Shown: piece by piece, positions 36,999 through 47,263 of the stretch
Layout of the letters: each line of letters begins with the position of its first letter
Position numbering within the stretch: the first letter of the stretch is position 1
Program-made: the position numbers and the translations under genes
Origin: Roseomonas sp.
Lineage (GTDB): Bacteria; Pseudomonadota; Alphaproteobacteria; Acetobacterales; Acetobacteraceae
Direction: 5' to 3'
Length of the DNA: 64,000 nucleotides
Assembly (NCBI GenBank): GCA_020249435.1
Contig: JADCFQ010000008.1
Location: 101,446-165,445 of the forward strand
Notes under the pieces: generated by a model
Told to the model about the DNA's origin: nothing
Database searches by the model: none
What the model saw: the letters and a program-made list of their open reading frames with translations, nothing else

Positions 36999-37109
36999 CC
37001 CGGGCGGGAAAATGGGCGCATGGGATTGGTGCTGTCCTGCCGCCGCACCACATGCGGGGTCAGGCAAAAGTGACGAAGAGCGGCCCGCTTGCCGCGAAAG
37101 GATGAGCTG

Positions 37110-37757
37110 ATGATCAGGGATCGTGACCCGGTTGATGTCTATAATAACACCTTGGTGCCCATGGTGGTCGAACAGACCGCGCGCGGTGAAAGGGCTTTTG
37201 ACATCTATTCCCGCCTGTTGAAGGAACGCATCATCTTCCTGACCGGGCCGGTTTTTGATCAGGTATCCTCCCTGATTTGCGCCCAGCTGCTGTTTCTGGA
37301 AAGCGAAAACCCCAACAAGGATATCGCCTTCTACATCAATAGCCCGGGCGGCGTGGTTTCATCCGGCCTCGCGATGTATGACACCATGCAGTATATCCGC
37401 AGCCCCGTGAGCACGGTGTGCATCGGGCAGGCGGCCTCCATGGGGTCCCTGTTGTTGTGTGCCGGCGCCAAGGGCAAGCGCTATGCCCTGCCCAATAGCC
37501 GCGTGATGGTGCACCAGCCCTCTGGCGGGGCGCAGGGCCAGGCGACCGATATCGAAATCCAGGCGCGCGAAATTCTCAAGCTTCGTCAACGGCTTAATGA
37601 GATCTACGTGCACCATACCGGCCAGGCGATTGACGCCATTGAACGCAAGCTGGAACGCGACAGCTACATGTCGGCGGAAGAAGCGCGGGATTTCGGCCTG
37701 GTGGATCACGTGGTTGAAAAGCGCCCGGTGCCAGCCGCGGATGCCGCGCCGGCATGA
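37110..37757 (+). CDS. clpP: ATP-dependent Clp protease proteolytic subunit
   Basis: The 215-residue protein starts at the ATG at 37110, with AAAGGATGAG upstream. The catalytic Ser is in [11 protein letters not shown] (about 111-121), the His in VMVHQPSGG (about 137-145), and the Asp is near residue 187. [17 protein letters not shown] lines the oxyanion hole. ClpP forms a double heptameric ring that degrades proteins fed by ClpX. The upstream 111-bp gap carries no tig gene, which precedes clpP in many related genomes. clpX follows 97 bp later after a CCCCG/CGGGG hairpin. Confidence 0.97.
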   Translation: MIRDRDPVDVYNNTLVPMVVEQTARGERAFDIYSRLLKERIIFLTGPVFDQVSSLICAQLLFLESENPNKDIAFYINSPGGVVSSGLAMYDTMQYIRSPVSTVCIGQAASMGSLLLCAGAKGKRYALPNSRVMVHQPSGGAQGQATDIEIQAREILKLRQRLNEIYVHHTGQAIDAIERKLERDSYMSAEEARDFGLVDHVVEKRPVPAADAAPA

Positions 37758-37854
37758 TGGCTGCCGCCGCCGCCCGGCTGTTCTTTCCCCGGCAAGCTTC
37801 GGGGAGTATGATGTGTGAATCGCGGCCCGCAAATCGCGGCCGCATGGAGACGGT

Positions 37855-39111
37855 ATGAGCAAGTCCGGCGATTCCAAGAATACCCTCTACTGCTCCTTCT
37901 GCGGGAAATCCCAGCATGAGGTCCGCAAGCTGATCGCTGGGCCAACGGTCTTCATCTGCGATGAATGCGTGGAACTCTGCATGGATATCATCCGTGAAGA
38001 GCATAAGACGCATATGGTGAAGTCCCGCGATGGCGTGCCGACACCGAAGGAAATCTGCAAGGTTCTGGATGATTATGTGATTGGCCAGGAACACGCCAAG
38101 CGTGTGCTGTCGGTCGCGGTGCATAATCACTACAAGCGGCTGGGGCAGGGCGGTAAGGGTCAGGATGTTGAGATTGCCAAATCCAACATCATGCTGGTCG
38201 GGCCAACCGGTTCGGGCAAGACGCTCCTGGCGCAAACGCTGGCACGCATTCTTGATGTGCCTTTTACCATGGCGGATGCCACCACGCTCACTGAAGCCGG
38301 CTATGTGGGTGAGGATGTGGAGAATATCATCCTCAAGCTGCTGCAAGCCGCTGATTACAATGTGGAACGTGCCCAACGCGGCATTGTCTATATTGATGAA
38401 GTGGACAAGATCAGCCGTAAATCGGACAATCCTTCCATCACGCGCGACGTGAGCGGTGAGGGTGTGCAGCAGGCGCTTCTCAAGATCATGGAAGGCACGG
38501 TCGCTTCCGTGCCGCCGCAGGGTGGGCGCAAGCATCCGCAGCAGGAATTCCTGCAGGTGGATACATCGAACATCCTGTTCATTTGCGGCGGCGCCTTTGC
38601 CGGGCTTGAAAAGATCATCGGTGCGCGCGGCAAGGGTTCGGGTATTGGCTTCGGCGCCGAGGTGCGTGACCCGGATGAACGCCGGACCGGCGAAATCCTG
38701 CGTGAGGTGGAGCCCGAGGATTTGCTGAAATTCGGCCTGATCCCGGAATTCATCGGCCGCCTGCCCGTGGTGGCGACGCTGGAAGATCTGGACGAAAAGG
38801 CGCTGATCGAGATTCTGACCAAGCCCAAGAATGCGCTGGTCAAGCAATATGGCCGCCTGTTTGAAATGGAAGGTGCCAAGCTGTCCTTCACCGAGGATGC
38901 GCTGCGCGCTGTGGCCAAGCGGGCCATTCAACGCAAGACCGGCGCGCGCGGCCTGCGTTCGATCATGGAATCCATCCTGCTGAACACCATGTTCGAATTG
39001 CCGGGGCTTGAGACAGTGGAAGAGGTTGTGGTGAATGGCGAAGTGGCCGAAGGCCGCGCCCAGCCGCTGTTCATTTATGGTGAACGCGCCGCAGAGCAAT
39101 CTTCAGCCTGA
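37855..39111 (+). CDS. clpX: ATP-dependent Clp protease ATP-binding subunit ClpX
   Basis: A 418-residue AAA+ unfoldase. The N-terminal zinc domain has two CxxC pairs in [11 protein letters not shown] and [10 protein letters not shown] (about 12-42). The Walker A is [15 protein letters not shown] (about 117-131), Walker [10 protein letters not shown] (about 177-185), and the pore loop is in the [11 protein letters not shown] region. ClpX unfolds tagged proteins and feeds them to ClpP. Direct repeats of AATCGCGGCC at 37819-37843 stand in the leader. lon follows 115 bp later. Confidence 0.98.
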   Translation: MSKSGDSKNTLYCSFCGKSQHEVRKLIAGPTVFICDECVELCMDIIREEHKTHMVKSRDGVPTPKEICKVLDDYVIGQEHAKRVLSVAVHNHYKRLGQGGKGQDVEIAKSNIMLVGPTGSGKTLLAQTLARILDVPFTMADATTLTEAGYVGEDVENIILKLLQAADYNVERAQRGIVYIDEVDKISRKSDNPSITRDVSGEGVQQALLKIMEGTVASVPPQGGRKHPQQEFLQVDTSNILFICGGAFAGLEKIIGARGKGSGIGFGAEVRDPDERRTGEILREVEPEDLLKFGLIPEFIGRLPVVATLEDLDEKALIEILTKPKNALVKQYGRLFEMEGAKLSFTEDALRAVAKRAIQRKTGARGLRSIMESILLNTMFELPGLETVEEVVVNGEVAEGRAQPLFIYGERAAEQSSA

Positions 39112-39134
39112 GGCACCCCTGTCAAGGCCTTGTG

Positions 39135-39174
39135 GGGGCGTCGGCAAGGACCAAAATACATCTCTAGACGCCCC
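39135..39174. promoter_or_regulatory. Inverted repeat in the clpX-lon intergenic region
   Basis: GGGGCGTC (39135-39142) and GACGCCCC (39167-39174) are perfect inverted arms 24 bp apart. A CTTG at 39130-39133 followed 18 bases later by CCAAAAT is a weak match to an alphaproteobacterial heat-shock sigma-32 promoter. The repeat could be an operator or an RNA stem in the lon leader. Confidence 0.35.
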
Positions 39175-39226
39175 GCCTGAGCCGCCTTTGGGCAGGCCGG
39201 GTGCCGACTGTCCATAGTGAGGTCAC

Positions 39227-41626
39227 ATGACTGAAACATTGCGTGGCGATATCCTTCCTGTTCTGCCGTTGCGGGATATCGTTGTATTTCCGCATATGAT
39301 CGTGCCGCTTTTCGTGGGTCGGGAGAAATCCGTGCGCGCCCTGGAAGCGGTCATGAAGGATGACAAGCAGATCCTGCTGGTCGCCCAGAAGAATGCCGGC
39401 CAGGATGATCCGGGTGCGGATGATCTGTTCCAGATCGGCACGATTTCCACGGTGCTGCAATTGCTGAAGCTGCCCGATGGTACGGTTAAGGTGCTGGTCG
39501 AAGGCGGGCGGCGTGCGCGCGTGGCGGGATATAAGGAAACCTCGCCCTATTTCGAAGCCTTTGTCGAAAAGATCGAAGAAGCGCCGGTTGAAGGGCGTGA
39601 GACGGAAGCGCTGGCGCGCACCGTGGTCGCGCAGTTTGAACAATACATCAAGCTGAACAAGAAGATCGCGCCTGAGGTGCTGGTTTCGGTTAATCAGATC
39701 GAAGATGCATCGAAGCTGGCGGATACCATTGCGTCCCATCTCGGGCTCAAAATCCCGGAAAAGCAGGAATTGCTGGAACTGCCTTCCGTTGCGGCGCGGC
39801 TCGAGAAGGTCTTCGCCCATATGGAAGGCGAGATCGGCGTGCTGCAGGTGGAAAAGCGCATCCGCAGCCGCGTGAAGCGGCAGATGGAAAAGACGCAGCG
39901 CGAATATTACCTGAACGAACAGTTGAAGGCGATCCAGAAGGAGCTTGGCGAAGGCGAAGACGGCAAGGACGAAATCGCCGAAATCGAAGCCAAGATCAAA
40001 GCCACCAAATTCTCCAAGGAAGCGCGCGAGAAAGCCTTGGCCGAGGTCAAGAAGCTCCGCAGCATGAGCCCAATGAGCGCGGAAGCGACGGTGGTGCGCA
40101 ATTACCTGGATTGGATGCTGTCCATCCCCTGGAAGAAGCAAAGCCGGGTGCGCAAGGATATTGTGGCGGCGGAGAAGGTTCTCGATGCCGATCACTATGG
40201 GCTTGAGAAGGTGAAGGAACGCATCATCGAATATCTGGCGGTGCAGTCCCGTTCCCCCAAAATTCGTGGTCCGATCCTGTGCCTGGTTGGTCCGCCTGGT
40301 GTCGGAAAGACCTCGCTCGGCAAATCCATCGCCAAGGCGACAGGGCGGAATTTCGTGCGCATGTCTTTGGGCGGCGTGCGGGATGAAGCCGAGGTGCGCG
40401 GCCATCGCCGGACCTATATCGGGTCCATGCCCGGCAAGGTCATTCAGGGGATGAAGAAGGCGAAAACCTCCAACCCGCTTTTCCTGTTGGATGAAATTGA
40501 CAAGCTGGGCGCGGATTGGCGGGGCGATCCTTCCTCCGCCTTGCTGGAAGTGCTTGACCCTGAGCAGAACAGCACCTTCGCGGATCATTATCTGGAAGTG
40601 GATTATGATCTTTCGGATGTGATGTTCGTGACCACGGCGAATTCGCTCCGCATGCCGCAGCCCTTGCTGGATCGCATGGAGATCATTCGCATCCCCGGCT
40701 ATACGGAAGATGAGAAGGTTGAAATCGCCAAGCGCCATTTGATCGCCAAAGTGAGTGAGGCGAATGGGTTGAAGGAAGGCGAATGGACGCTGGCTGATGC
40801 CGCTATTCGTGACCTGATCCGTTATTACACGCGGGAAGCCGGCGTGCGTAACCTGGAACGCGAAATCGCGGGCCTGGCGCGCAAGGCGGTGAAGGAGATT
40901 GTCTCCAAAAAGGCGAAGAAGGTCGCGATCACGCCGAAGAACCTTGAGAAATTCGCCGGTGTCCGGAAGTTCCGCTACGGCGAGGCCGAGGCCGAGGATA
41001 TGGTCGGCGTTGTCACTGGCTTGGCCTGGACGGAAGTGGGTGGCGAGATTCTCACCATCGAATCCGTGCTGCTGCCGGGCAAGGGCAATGTGAAGCAGAC
41101 CGGCAAGCTTGGCGATGTGATGCAGGAAAGTGTCTCCGCCGCCATGTCTTATGTGCGGAGCCGCTCAACCAGCTTCGGCATCAAGCCGACGCTGTTTGAA
41201 AAGCGCGATCTTCATGTGCATGTGCCGGAAGGCGCCACGCCGAAGGATGGGCCTTCGGCCGGTATTGCCATGGCGACCAGCATAGTCTCGGTGCTCACGG
41301 GCATTCCGGTCCGGCGCGATGTTGCCATGACCGGTGAGATCACGCTGCGCGGGCGGGTATTGCCGATTGGCGGGCTCAAGGAAAAGCTGCTGGCCGCGAT
41401 GCGGGCCGGCATCAAGACCGTTTTCATTCCGAAAGAGAATGAAAAGGACCTGGCCGATATCCCGGAAAGCGTGAAGAAGGGCCTGGAGATCAACCCGGTA
41501 TCCCATGTGGATGAGGTGATCATGCGCGCCCTGGCCCGTAAGCCTGAGGCAATCACCTGGGAAGAACCGGTGGAAGCGCCGCCGCAAAAGCCCGAATCGG
41601 CAGCCGGCGCCGCGCTGCCGCACTAA
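39227..41626 (+). CDS. lon: ATP-dependent protease La (Lon)
   Basis: A 799-residue LonA protease. The LON N domain is at about 10-205, then a helical segment. The AAA+ module has [15 protein letters not shown] (about 352-366) and [11 protein letters not shown]. The proteolytic domain carries [14 protein letters not shown] with the catalytic Ser (about 677) and [10 protein letters not shown] with the catalytic Lys (about 720). It degrades misfolded and some regulatory proteins in the cytoplasm. Heat-shock control is likely but not proved here. hup follows 150 bp later. Confidence 0.98.
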   Translation: MTETLRGDILPVLPLRDIVVFPHMIVPLFVGREKSVRALEAVMKDDKQILLVAQKNAGQDDPGADDLFQIGTISTVLQLLKLPDGTVKVLVEGGRRARVAGYKETSPYFEAFVEKIEEAPVEGRETEALARTVVAQFEQYIKLNKKIAPEVLVSVNQIEDASKLADTIASHLGLKIPEKQELLELPSVAARLEKVFAHMEGEIGVLQVEKRIRSRVKRQMEKTQREYYLNEQLKAIQKELGEGEDGKDEIAEIEAKIKATKFSKEAREKALAEVKKLRSMSPMSAEATVVRNYLDWMLSIPWKKQSRVRKDIVAAEKVLDADHYGLEKVKERIIEYLAVQSRSPKIRGPILCLVGPPGVGKTSLGKSIAKATGRNFVRMSLGGVRDEAEVRGHRRTYIGSMPGKVIQGMKKAKTSNPLFLLDEIDKLGADWRGDPSSALLEVLDPEQNSTFADHYLEVDYDLSDVMFVTTANSLRMPQPLLDRMEIIRIPGYTEDEKVEIAKRHLIAKVSEANGLKEGEWTLADAAIRDLIRYYTREAGVRNLEREIAGLARKAVKEIVSKKAKKVAITPKNLEKFAGVRKFRYGEAEAEDMVGVVTGLAWTEVGGEILTIESVLLPGKGNVKQTGKLGDVMQESVSAAMSYVRSRSTSFGIKPTLFEKRDLHVHVPEGATPKDGPSAGIAMATSIVSVLTGIPVRRDVAMTGEITLRGRVLPIGGLKEKLLAAMRAGIKTVFIPKENEKDLADIPESVKKGLEINPVSHVDEVIMRALARKPEAITWEEPVEAPPQKPESAAGAALPH

Positions 41627-41669
41627 CCGGGCAGGGGCGGCCTTTCCGCCATTTGCGGCGGGATGGGGT

Positions 41670-41705
41670 GACGTGTAGAAAAGCGCAGGCTTTTCGTGAC
41701 ACGTC
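41670..41705. promoter_or_regulatory. Long hairpin in the lon-hup intergenic region
   Basis: GACGTGT pairs with ACACGTC (7 bp), then a small internal loop, then GAAAAGC pairs with GCTTTTC (7 bp) around a four-base loop. It lies 72 bases before the hup GTG and 43 after the lon stop. No T tract follows, so it is more likely a regulatory stem or protein site than a terminator. Confidence 0.4.
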
Positions 41706-41776
41706 TCCCTCTCCGGCTGATGGCTGATCGGTCGTTTCGCGCTCAAGTCGTTTCATCACCTGGAAAGGATGTTTCC

Positions 41777-42049
41777 GTGAACAAACAGGAACTGGTCGCG
41801 GCTGTCGCCAAGGCGGCTGATATGACCAAGGAAAAGGCCGCCGAGGCCGTGGATGCGGTGTTCGATTCGATCACCGCGGGCCTCAAGCAGGATGGCGAAG
41901 TGCGCCTGATGGGCTTTGGCACCTTTGCCGCCGCCAAGCGCGCCGCCAGCATCGGGCGCAATCCGCGCACGGGTGAGGAACTCAAGATTCCCGCCAGCAC
42001 AGCGGTGCGCTTCAAGGTCGGCAAGGGCCTCAAGGATGCGGTGAACTGA
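41777..42049 (+). CDS. hup: DNA-binding protein HU
   Basis: The GTG at 41777, with GGAAAGGAT upstream, gives the standard 90-residue HU protein (VNKQELVAAVAKAADMTKEK). VRLMGFGTFAAAKRAASIGRN is in the core and the DNA-binding beta arm. HU bends and compacts DNA. The open frame upstream to 41696 would add 27 unrelated residues. lon-hup is a common order. A GC-rich hairpin (GGCCGGG/CCCGGCC, 42069-42094) follows but has no T tract. Confidence 0.96.
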   Translation: MNKQELVAAVAKAADMTKEKAAEAVDAVFDSITAGLKQDGEVRLMGFGTFAAAKRAASIGRNPRTGEELKIPASTAVRFKVGKGLKDAVN

Positions 42050-42117
42050 GCCTGCGGGCTTGGTGCTTTGGCCGGGTCAACAAGGGCCCGGCCCCTATGC
42101 TAATATTGTTTCAGGTG

Positions 42118-42192
42118 GGGCGCTTAGCTCAGCGGTAGAGCGCCTGTCTTACACACAGGATGTCGGCGGTTCGACCCCGTCAGCGCCCACCA
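42118..42192 (+). tRNA. tRNA-Val, anticodon TAC
   Basis: A 75-nt class I tRNA. The acceptor pair is GGGCGCT/AGCGCCC with discriminator A and encoded CCA. The anticodon stem-loop is CCTGT-CTTACAC-ACAGG, giving TAC (valine). The T-loop is TTCGACC. It is followed 64 bp later by tRNA-Asp on the same strand, probably in one transcript. Confidence 0.97.
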
Positions 42193-42256
42193 GCGTTTCA
42201 AGCCTTGCCTTGACACCAGCGGGGCAGGCGTCCTATCAGATTTTCACGCATGGAAT

Positions 42257-42333
42257 GCGGGTGTAGCTCAGTTGGTTAGAGCGTCGGCCTGTCACGCCGA
42301 AGGTCGCGGGTTCGAGCCCCGTCACTCGCGCCA
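42257..42333 (+). tRNA. tRNA-Asp, anticodon GTC
   Basis: A 77-nt class I tRNA. The acceptor pair is GCGGGTG/CACTCGC (one G-T pair) with discriminator G and encoded CCA. The anticodon stem-loop is TCGGC-CTGTCAC-GCCGA, giving GTC (aspartate). T-loop TTCGAGC and T-stem CGGG/CCCG complete it. It lies between tRNA-Val and the nuo operon. Confidence 0.97.
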
Positions 42334-42397
42334 CTTCTCCTCAAAAACTTAACGCTGCAATCACTCTTCCGTAACCGGGATGCTTTATGTCAGCATC

Positions 42398-42425
42398 TTG
42401 AAATTACGGCTGAATGCCCTATGGC
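42398..42425 (+). promoter_or_regulatory. Candidate promoter of the nuo operon
   Basis: TTGAAA (42398-42403) and TATGGC (42420-42425) are 16 bases apart, about 108 bases before nuoA. A perfect dyad GATGCT-7-AGCATC (42379-42397) touches the -35 box and could be an operator or the terminator stem of the tRNA transcript. Confidence 0.35.
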
Positions 42426-42532
42426 GCATTTCGCAAAGCGGGGGTAATCTCGCTTCGCTGCAATGCGGTAAAAACCGTGGGCAGGCCATAACGCGCACCC
42501 AGGCTGATGGGGGCGCCAGAGTTGAGGAAGCC

Positions 42533-42901
42533 ATGACCCAGCCCTTGCTGGCCACGTATTTCCCTGTGCTCGTTTTCCTGGGCATAGCTGCGGGAATCGC
42601 GATTGCGATGGTTGCCGGCGCCATGCTGGCGGCGCGGCAGAAGCCCTATGCCGAAAAGCTCTCCACCTATGAATGCGGCTTTGCGCCCTTTGACGATACG
42701 CGGCGCCGATTCGATGTGCGCTTCTATCTGGTGGCGATCCTTTTCATCATTTTCGATCTGGAAGTGGCCTTCCTGTTTCCCTGGGCGGTGTCGCTTGGCG
42801 GGATTGGTTGGCTCGGCTTCGGGTCCATGATGGCCTTTCTTTTCGTGCTGACGATTGGCTTCGTCTATGAATGGCGCAAAGGCGCGCTGGATTGGGAATG
42901 A
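42533..42901 (+). CDS. nuoA: NADH-quinone oxidoreductase subunit A
   Basis: The ATG at 42533 follows GAGGAAG and gives 122 residues with three membrane helices. [21 protein letters not shown] is the conserved cysteine-containing loop near 44-63 facing the quinone site, followed by [20 protein letters not shown]. It opens the 14-gene complex I operon. nuoB starts 1 base after its stop. Confidence 0.96.
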   Translation: MTQPLLATYFPVLVFLGIAAGIAIAMVAGAMLAARQKPYAEKLSTYECGFAPFDDTRRRFDVRFYLVAILFIIFDLEVAFLFPWAVSLGGIGWLGFGSMMAFLFVLTIGFVYEWRKGALDWE

Positions 42902-42902
42902 G

Positions 42903-43457
42903 ATGAGCGGCGCTTCCGAACTTTCCTGGAACAAACAGGCCCTGCCGCCCGGCGCCGCACAGGATGCGGTGGTGAAGGCGGTTGGCGATGAAATCACCGA
43001 AAAGGGTTTCGTTGTCGCCAATCTGGACAAGGTGGTGAATTGGGCGCGCACCGGCAGCTTGTGGCCGATGACTTTTGGCCTGGCCTGCTGCGCGGTGCCG
43101 ATGATCCATGCCTATATGGCGCGCTATGATTTGGACCGCTTCGGCATCATTCCGCGCGGTTCGCCGCGGCAATCGGATGTGATGATCGTGGCCGGCACGC
43201 TGACCAACAAAATGGCGCCGGCGCTGCGCAAGGTTTACGACCAGATGTCGGAACCGCGCTGGGTGATTTCCATGGGTTCCTGCGCCAATGGCGGCGGGTA
43301 TTACCATTACTCCTACAGCGTTGTGCGCGGCTGTGATCGTGTGGTGCCAGTGGATATCTATGTGCCCGGCTGCCCGCCCACGGCCGAGGCCTTGGTCTAT
43401 GGCATTCTGCAATTGCAGAAGAAAATCCGCAGGACAGGGACCATCCTCCGTGGCTGA
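42903..43457 (+). CDS. nuoB: NADH-quinone oxidoreductase subunit B
   Basis: From the ATG at 42903 the protein has 184 residues. It holds the terminal cluster N2: [10 protein letters not shown] supplies tandem cysteines (about 59-60), and [20 protein letters not shown] with [10 protein letters not shown] the others. It sits in the peripheral arm at the quinone site. The frame continues upstream to 42855, but that start would overlap nuoA. nuoC begins inside its last bases. Confidence 0.97.
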   Translation: MSGASELSWNKQALPPGAAQDAVVKAVGDEITEKGFVVANLDKVVNWARTGSLWPMTFGLACCAVPMIHAYMARYDLDRFGIIPRGSPRQSDVMIVAGTLTNKMAPALRKVYDQMSEPRWVISMGSCANGGGYYHYSYSVVRGCDRVVPVDIYVPGCPPTAEALVYGILQLQKKIRRTGTILRG

Positions 43458-44115
43458 GCAATTGCCTGAAGCCGCGGAAGCGGTGGCAGAAAATCCGTTG
43501 AAGATACTTGGCGCGGCGATTGCCGCTGCGGCACCGCAGGGTGCTGTGACGGGCTTCACCCTCGCGCGGGGCGGGGCAGAGCTGGCGGTAGAAGCCAATC
43601 GCGATCAGCTTCTGCCTTTGATGCTGATGCTGCGCGACGATCCGCGCTTTTCCTTCGAACAATGCATGGATATTTGCGGTGTGGATTGGCCCGAACGCGC
43701 TGAGCGGTTTGAGGTTGTCTATAACCTGCTGAGCCTTGCGGAAAATCGCCGTATCCGTGTTTCGGTGACAACGGATGGTGTGGCGCCCGTGCCCTCCGTC
43801 GCTGAGATTTGGCCGAGTGCCACCTGGTATGAGCGTGAGACCTGGGACATGTATGGCGTGGTCTTTGCCGGGCAGCCTGATTTGCGCCGGCTGCTGACGG
43901 ATTACGGCTTTGAAGGGCATCCGCTCCGCAAGGACTTCCCGCTCACAGGCCATGTTGAAGTGCGCTATGATTCGGAACAGCAGCGCGTGGTTTATCAGCC
44001 CGTCATGCTGCAACAGGATTTCCGCAGCTTTGATTTCTTGAGCCCCTGGGAAGGCATGACCACGCTGCCTGGGGATGAGAAAGTGCATCTCAACCGTCTG
44101 GAGGGTCCGGCATGA
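43450..44115 (+). CDS. nuoC: NADH-quinone oxidoreductase subunit C
   Basis: From a GTG at 43450 (overlapping nuoB by 8 bases) the protein has 221 residues. The 30-kDa subunit domain includes the signature [21 protein letters not shown] (about 129-149) and [15 protein letters not shown]. It is separate from nuoD, unlike the fused NuoCD of E. coli. It forms part of the hydrophilic connecting module. The stop overlaps the nuoD ATG. Confidence 0.95.
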   Translation: MAEQLPEAAEAVAENPLKILGAAIAAAAPQGAVTGFTLARGGAELAVEANRDQLLPLMLMLRDDPRFSFEQCMDICGVDWPERAERFEVVYNLLSLAENRRIRVSVTTDGVAPVPSVAEIWPSATWYERETWDMYGVVFAGQPDLRRLLTDYGFEGHPLRKDFPLTGHVEVRYDSEQQRVVYQPVMLQQDFRSFDFLSPWEGMTTLPGDEKVHLNRLEGPA

Positions 44116-45341
44116 GCCAGAGCCAGGCAATCGCCATTGCGGGCGAAGCGCCCGAGACGGTCCGCCACACCATTGAAGGTGATAGCCACACCATCAATTT
44201 CGGCCCGCAGCATCCCGCCGCGCATGGTGTGCTGCGCCTGATCCTTGAGATGAAGGGTGAGGTGGTGGAACGCGCCGATCCGCATATCGGCCTGCTCCAT
44301 CGCGGCACCGAAAAGCTGATCGAACACAAGACCTATATCCAGGCGCTGCCGTATTTTGACCGCCTCGATTACGTCAGCCCGATGTGCATGGAGCATGCTT
44401 TCGCGCTCGGCACTGAGCGGCTTTTGGGGATCGAAGCGCCGGAGCGTGCGCAATATATCCGCGTGCTGTTCAGCGAATTGACGCGCGTGCTGAACCATTT
44501 GCTGAACATCACGACCTATGCGCTGGATTGCGGCGCCATCACGCCCGCCCTTTGGGGTTTTGAACAGCGCGAGACCTTGCTGGAATTCTATGAGGCAGTC
44601 TCGGGCAGCCATTACCACGCGAATTACTTCCGCCCCGGTGGCGTTGCGAAGGATTTGCCGGCGGGGCTTGAGGACAAAATCGCTGCCTGGGTCAAGAAAT
44701 TTCCGGAGTTCTTAAAAGACCTTGAAGGGCTGCTCACGGAAAACCGCATCTTCAAGCAGCGCACGGTTGATATCGGTATCATGAGTGCAGAACAGGCGAT
44801 GGCCTGGGGCTTTAGCGGGCCGTGTCTGCGCGCTTCCGGCTGCGCTTGGGATTTACGCAAGAGCCAGCCTTACGATGTCTATGACCGGATGGAATTTGAA
44901 GTGCCGGTTGGCACGCGGGGCGATTGCTATGATCGTTACCTGGTCCGCATGTTGGAAATGCGCGAAAGCCTGAAGATCATTGATCAATGCCTGAAGCAGA
45001 TGAAGCCGGGCCCGATCAAGCTGATGGATAACAAGATCGCGCCGCCGCAACGGGGTGAGATGAAGCGTTCGATGGAAGCGCTGATCCATCACTTCAAGCT
45101 GTATACGGAAGGCTATCACGTGCCGGCGGGGTCTACCTATTCCGTGGTGGAAGCGCCGAAGGGTGAGTTCGGCGTCTATCTGGTGGCGGATGGCACGAAT
45201 AAACCCTATCGCTGCAAAATCCGCGCCCCTGGTTATGCGCATTTGCAGGCGATGGAAGTGCTCTCAAAAGGGCATATGCTGGCCGATGCGGTTTCCGTCA
45301 TTGGTTCTCTTGATATCGTCTTTGGGGAAATTGACCGGTGA
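44112..45341 (+). CDS. nuoD: NADH-quinone oxidoreductase subunit D
   Basis: A 409-residue 49-kDa subunit homologue related to NiFe hydrogenase large subunits. [15 protein letters not shown] at about 32-46 includes the His residue near the quinone site. [10 protein letters not shown] and [15 protein letters not shown] follow. It forms the quinone pocket with NuoB. Its start overlaps nuoC (ATGA) and its stop overlaps the GTG of nuoE. Confidence 0.97.
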   Translation: MSQSQAIAIAGEAPETVRHTIEGDSHTINFGPQHPAAHGVLRLILEMKGEVVERADPHIGLLHRGTEKLIEHKTYIQALPYFDRLDYVSPMCMEHAFALGTERLLGIEAPERAQYIRVLFSELTRVLNHLLNITTYALDCGAITPALWGFEQRETLLEFYEAVSGSHYHANYFRPGGVAKDLPAGLEDKIAAWVKKFPEFLKDLEGLLTENRIFKQRTVDIGIMSAEQAMAWGFSGPCLRASGCAWDLRKSQPYDVYDRMEFEVPVGTRGDCYDRYLVRMLEMRESLKIIDQCLKQMKPGPIKLMDNKIAPPQRGEMKRSMEALIHHFKLYTEGYHVPAGSTYSVVEAPKGEFGVYLVADGTNKPYRCKIRAPGYAHLQAMEVLSKGHMLADAVSVIGSLDIVFGEIDR

Positions 45342-45958
45342 GCGCGCCAGCCCACAAGGAACCTGACAGCTTCGCTTTTGATGCCGAAAGTGAAGCAAAA
45401 ATCGCGACCATTCTGAAGCGCTATCCGGAAGGCAAGCAGGCCAGTGCGGTGATCCCGCTGCTTTATGTCGCGCAACGGCAGATGGGGAGATTGACCCAAA
45501 GCGCCTGGGTGCCGCGCGTGGCGATGGATGTGATTGCGGAACGGCTTTCCATGCCGCCGATCCGCGTTTACGAAGTTGCGACCTTCTATTTCATGTTCAA
45601 CATGAAGCCGATTGGGCGGCATCATTTGCAGCTTTGCGGCACCACGCCCTGCATGCTGCGCGGTTCGGATGATGTGCTGCGCGCCTGCAAGGATGCGGGT
45701 GGCTTGAAGGGTGTTGGCGATACCAGCGCTGATGGCGTCTTTACGCTGACGGAAGTGGAATGCCTCGGCGCCTGCGTGAATGCGCCCATTCTGCAGATTG
45801 ATGATGATTACTATGAAGATCTTGATTACGAGAGCACGGTGAAGCTGTTGGAAGCCTTCAAGCGCGGCGAGGCGCCAAAGCCTGGCAGCGCCATTGGCCG
45901 CATGGCCAGCGCGCCGGCGGGTGAGCAAACGGTTTTGACCGGGCGGGGGGACGAATAG
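45338..45958 (+). CDS. nuoE: NADH-quinone oxidoreductase subunit E
   Basis: From a GTG start the protein has 206 residues. The thioredoxin-like domain carries the [2Fe-2S] N1a cysteines in [11 protein letters not shown] (about 97-107) and [11 protein letters not shown] (about 137-147). It belongs to the NADH-oxidising head with NuoF. The last 40 residues form an alanine/proline-rich tail not needed for the cluster. nuoF begins 1 base after the stop. Confidence 0.96.
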   Translation: MSAPAHKEPDSFAFDAESEAKIATILKRYPEGKQASAVIPLLYVAQRQMGRLTQSAWVPRVAMDVIAERLSMPPIRVYEVATFYFMFNMKPIGRHHLQLCGTTPCMLRGSDDVLRACKDAGGLKGVGDTSADGVFTLTEVECLGACVNAPILQIDDDYYEDLDYESTVKLLEAFKRGEAPKPGSAIGRMASAPAGEQTVLTGRGDE

Positions 45959-45959
45959 G

Positions 45960-47258
45960 ATGGCCCTTTCAGACAAGGACCGGATTTTCCAGAACCTTTA
46001 TGGTCGACAGCCCTGGAATCTGGCGGCGGCACGCATGCGCGGCAATTGGGATGGCACAGCGGCCATCATCGGGCGCGGTCGCGATGCGGTGATTGAGGAT
46101 GTGAAGAATTCCGGCCTGCGCGGGCGCGGCGGTGCGGGTTTCCCGACTGGCATGAAATGGTCCTTCATGCCGAAGCAATCGGATGGGCGGCCTTCTTATC
46201 TTGTGGTGAATGCCGATGAATCGGAACCCGGCACCTGCAAGGACCGCGACATTATCCGCCATGATCCGCATACGCTGATTGAAGGCTGCCTGATTGCCGG
46301 TTTCGCCATGGGTGCCCATGCCGGCTACATCTATATTCGCGGTGAATACTACAATGAAAGCGTTGTGCTGGAAGCGGCGATCCAGGAAGCCTATGACGCA
46401 GGGCTGCTCGGGCGGAATGCTGCGGGTTCTGGTTGGGATTTCGATCTTTACGTGCATCGCGGCGCGGGCGCCTATATTTGCGGTGAGGAAACCGCGCTGA
46501 TCGAAAGCCTGGAAGGCAAGAAGGGCATGCCGCGCCTGAAGCCGCCCTTCCCGGCGGCGGTCGGGCTTTATGGCTGCCCGACCACGGTGAATAATGTTGA
46601 AACCATCGCCGTGGTGCCGGAGATTTTGCGGCGTGGGCCGGAATGGTTTTCATCCTTCGGGCGTCCCAAGAATTCAGGCACAAAGATTTTCTGCATCCAG
46701 GGCCATGTGAACAACCCCTGCAATGTGGAAGCGGAAATGAGCATCCCGATGCGGGAGCTGATTGAACGCTATGCCGGCGGTGTGCGCGGCGGTTGGGATA
46801 ATCTGCTGTGCGTCATTCCGGGTGGGTCTTCCACGCCGTTGTTGCCCAAGCACATCTGCGATGATGTGCTGATGGATTTTGATGCGCTGCGCGAACACCG
46901 TTCGGGCCTTGGCACGGCGGGCGTGATTGTGATGGATAAATCCACCGATGTGATCAAGGCGATTGCGCGGCTGGCGGCCTTCTACAAGCATGAAAGCTGC
47001 GGCCAATGCACGCCCTGCCGCGAAGGCATGGGCTGGCAGAAGCGCATGATGGACCGCATGGTGGAAGGCAATGCGGAGATCGAGGAAATTGACGTGCTGG
47101 AAAACGTCACGCGCCGCATTGAAGGCCATACGATCTGCGCCTTGGCCGATGGTGGCGTCTGGCCGGTGCAGGGGCTGATCCGGCATTTCCGCCCGCTGAT
47201 GGAAGAACGCATTCGTGATTACAAGCGGCGCCACGCGCTGCCTCAGGCGGCGGAGTAA
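45960..47258 (+). CDS. nuoF: NADH-quinone oxidoreductase subunit F
   Basis: A 432-residue flavoprotein subunit that oxidises [19 protein letters not shown] at about 57-71 binds [22 protein letters not shown] (about 171-189) binds NADH and flavin. [10 protein letters not shown] near 347-356, with a later Cys in [10 protein letters not shown], holds cluster N3. nuoG starts 5 bases after the stop. Confidence 0.98.
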   Translation: MALSDKDRIFQNLYGRQPWNLAAARMRGNWDGTAAIIGRGRDAVIEDVKNSGLRGRGGAGFPTGMKWSFMPKQSDGRPSYLVVNADESEPGTCKDRDIIRHDPHTLIEGCLIAGFAMGAHAGYIYIRGEYYNESVVLEAAIQEAYDAGLLGRNAAGSGWDFDLYVHRGAGAYICGEETALIESLEGKKGMPRLKPPFPAAVGLYGCPTTVNNVETIAVVPEILRRGPEWFSSFGRPKNSGTKIFCIQGHVNNPCNVEAEMSIPMRELIERYAGGVRGGWDNLLCVIPGGSSTPLLPKHICDDVLMDFDALREHRSGLGTAGVIVMDKSTDVIKAIARLAAFYKHESCGQCTPCREGMGWQKRMMDRMVEGNAEIEEIDVLENVTRRIEGHTICALADGGVWPVQGLIRHFRPLMEERIRDYKRRHALPQAAE

Positions 47259-47263
47259 GCGCC

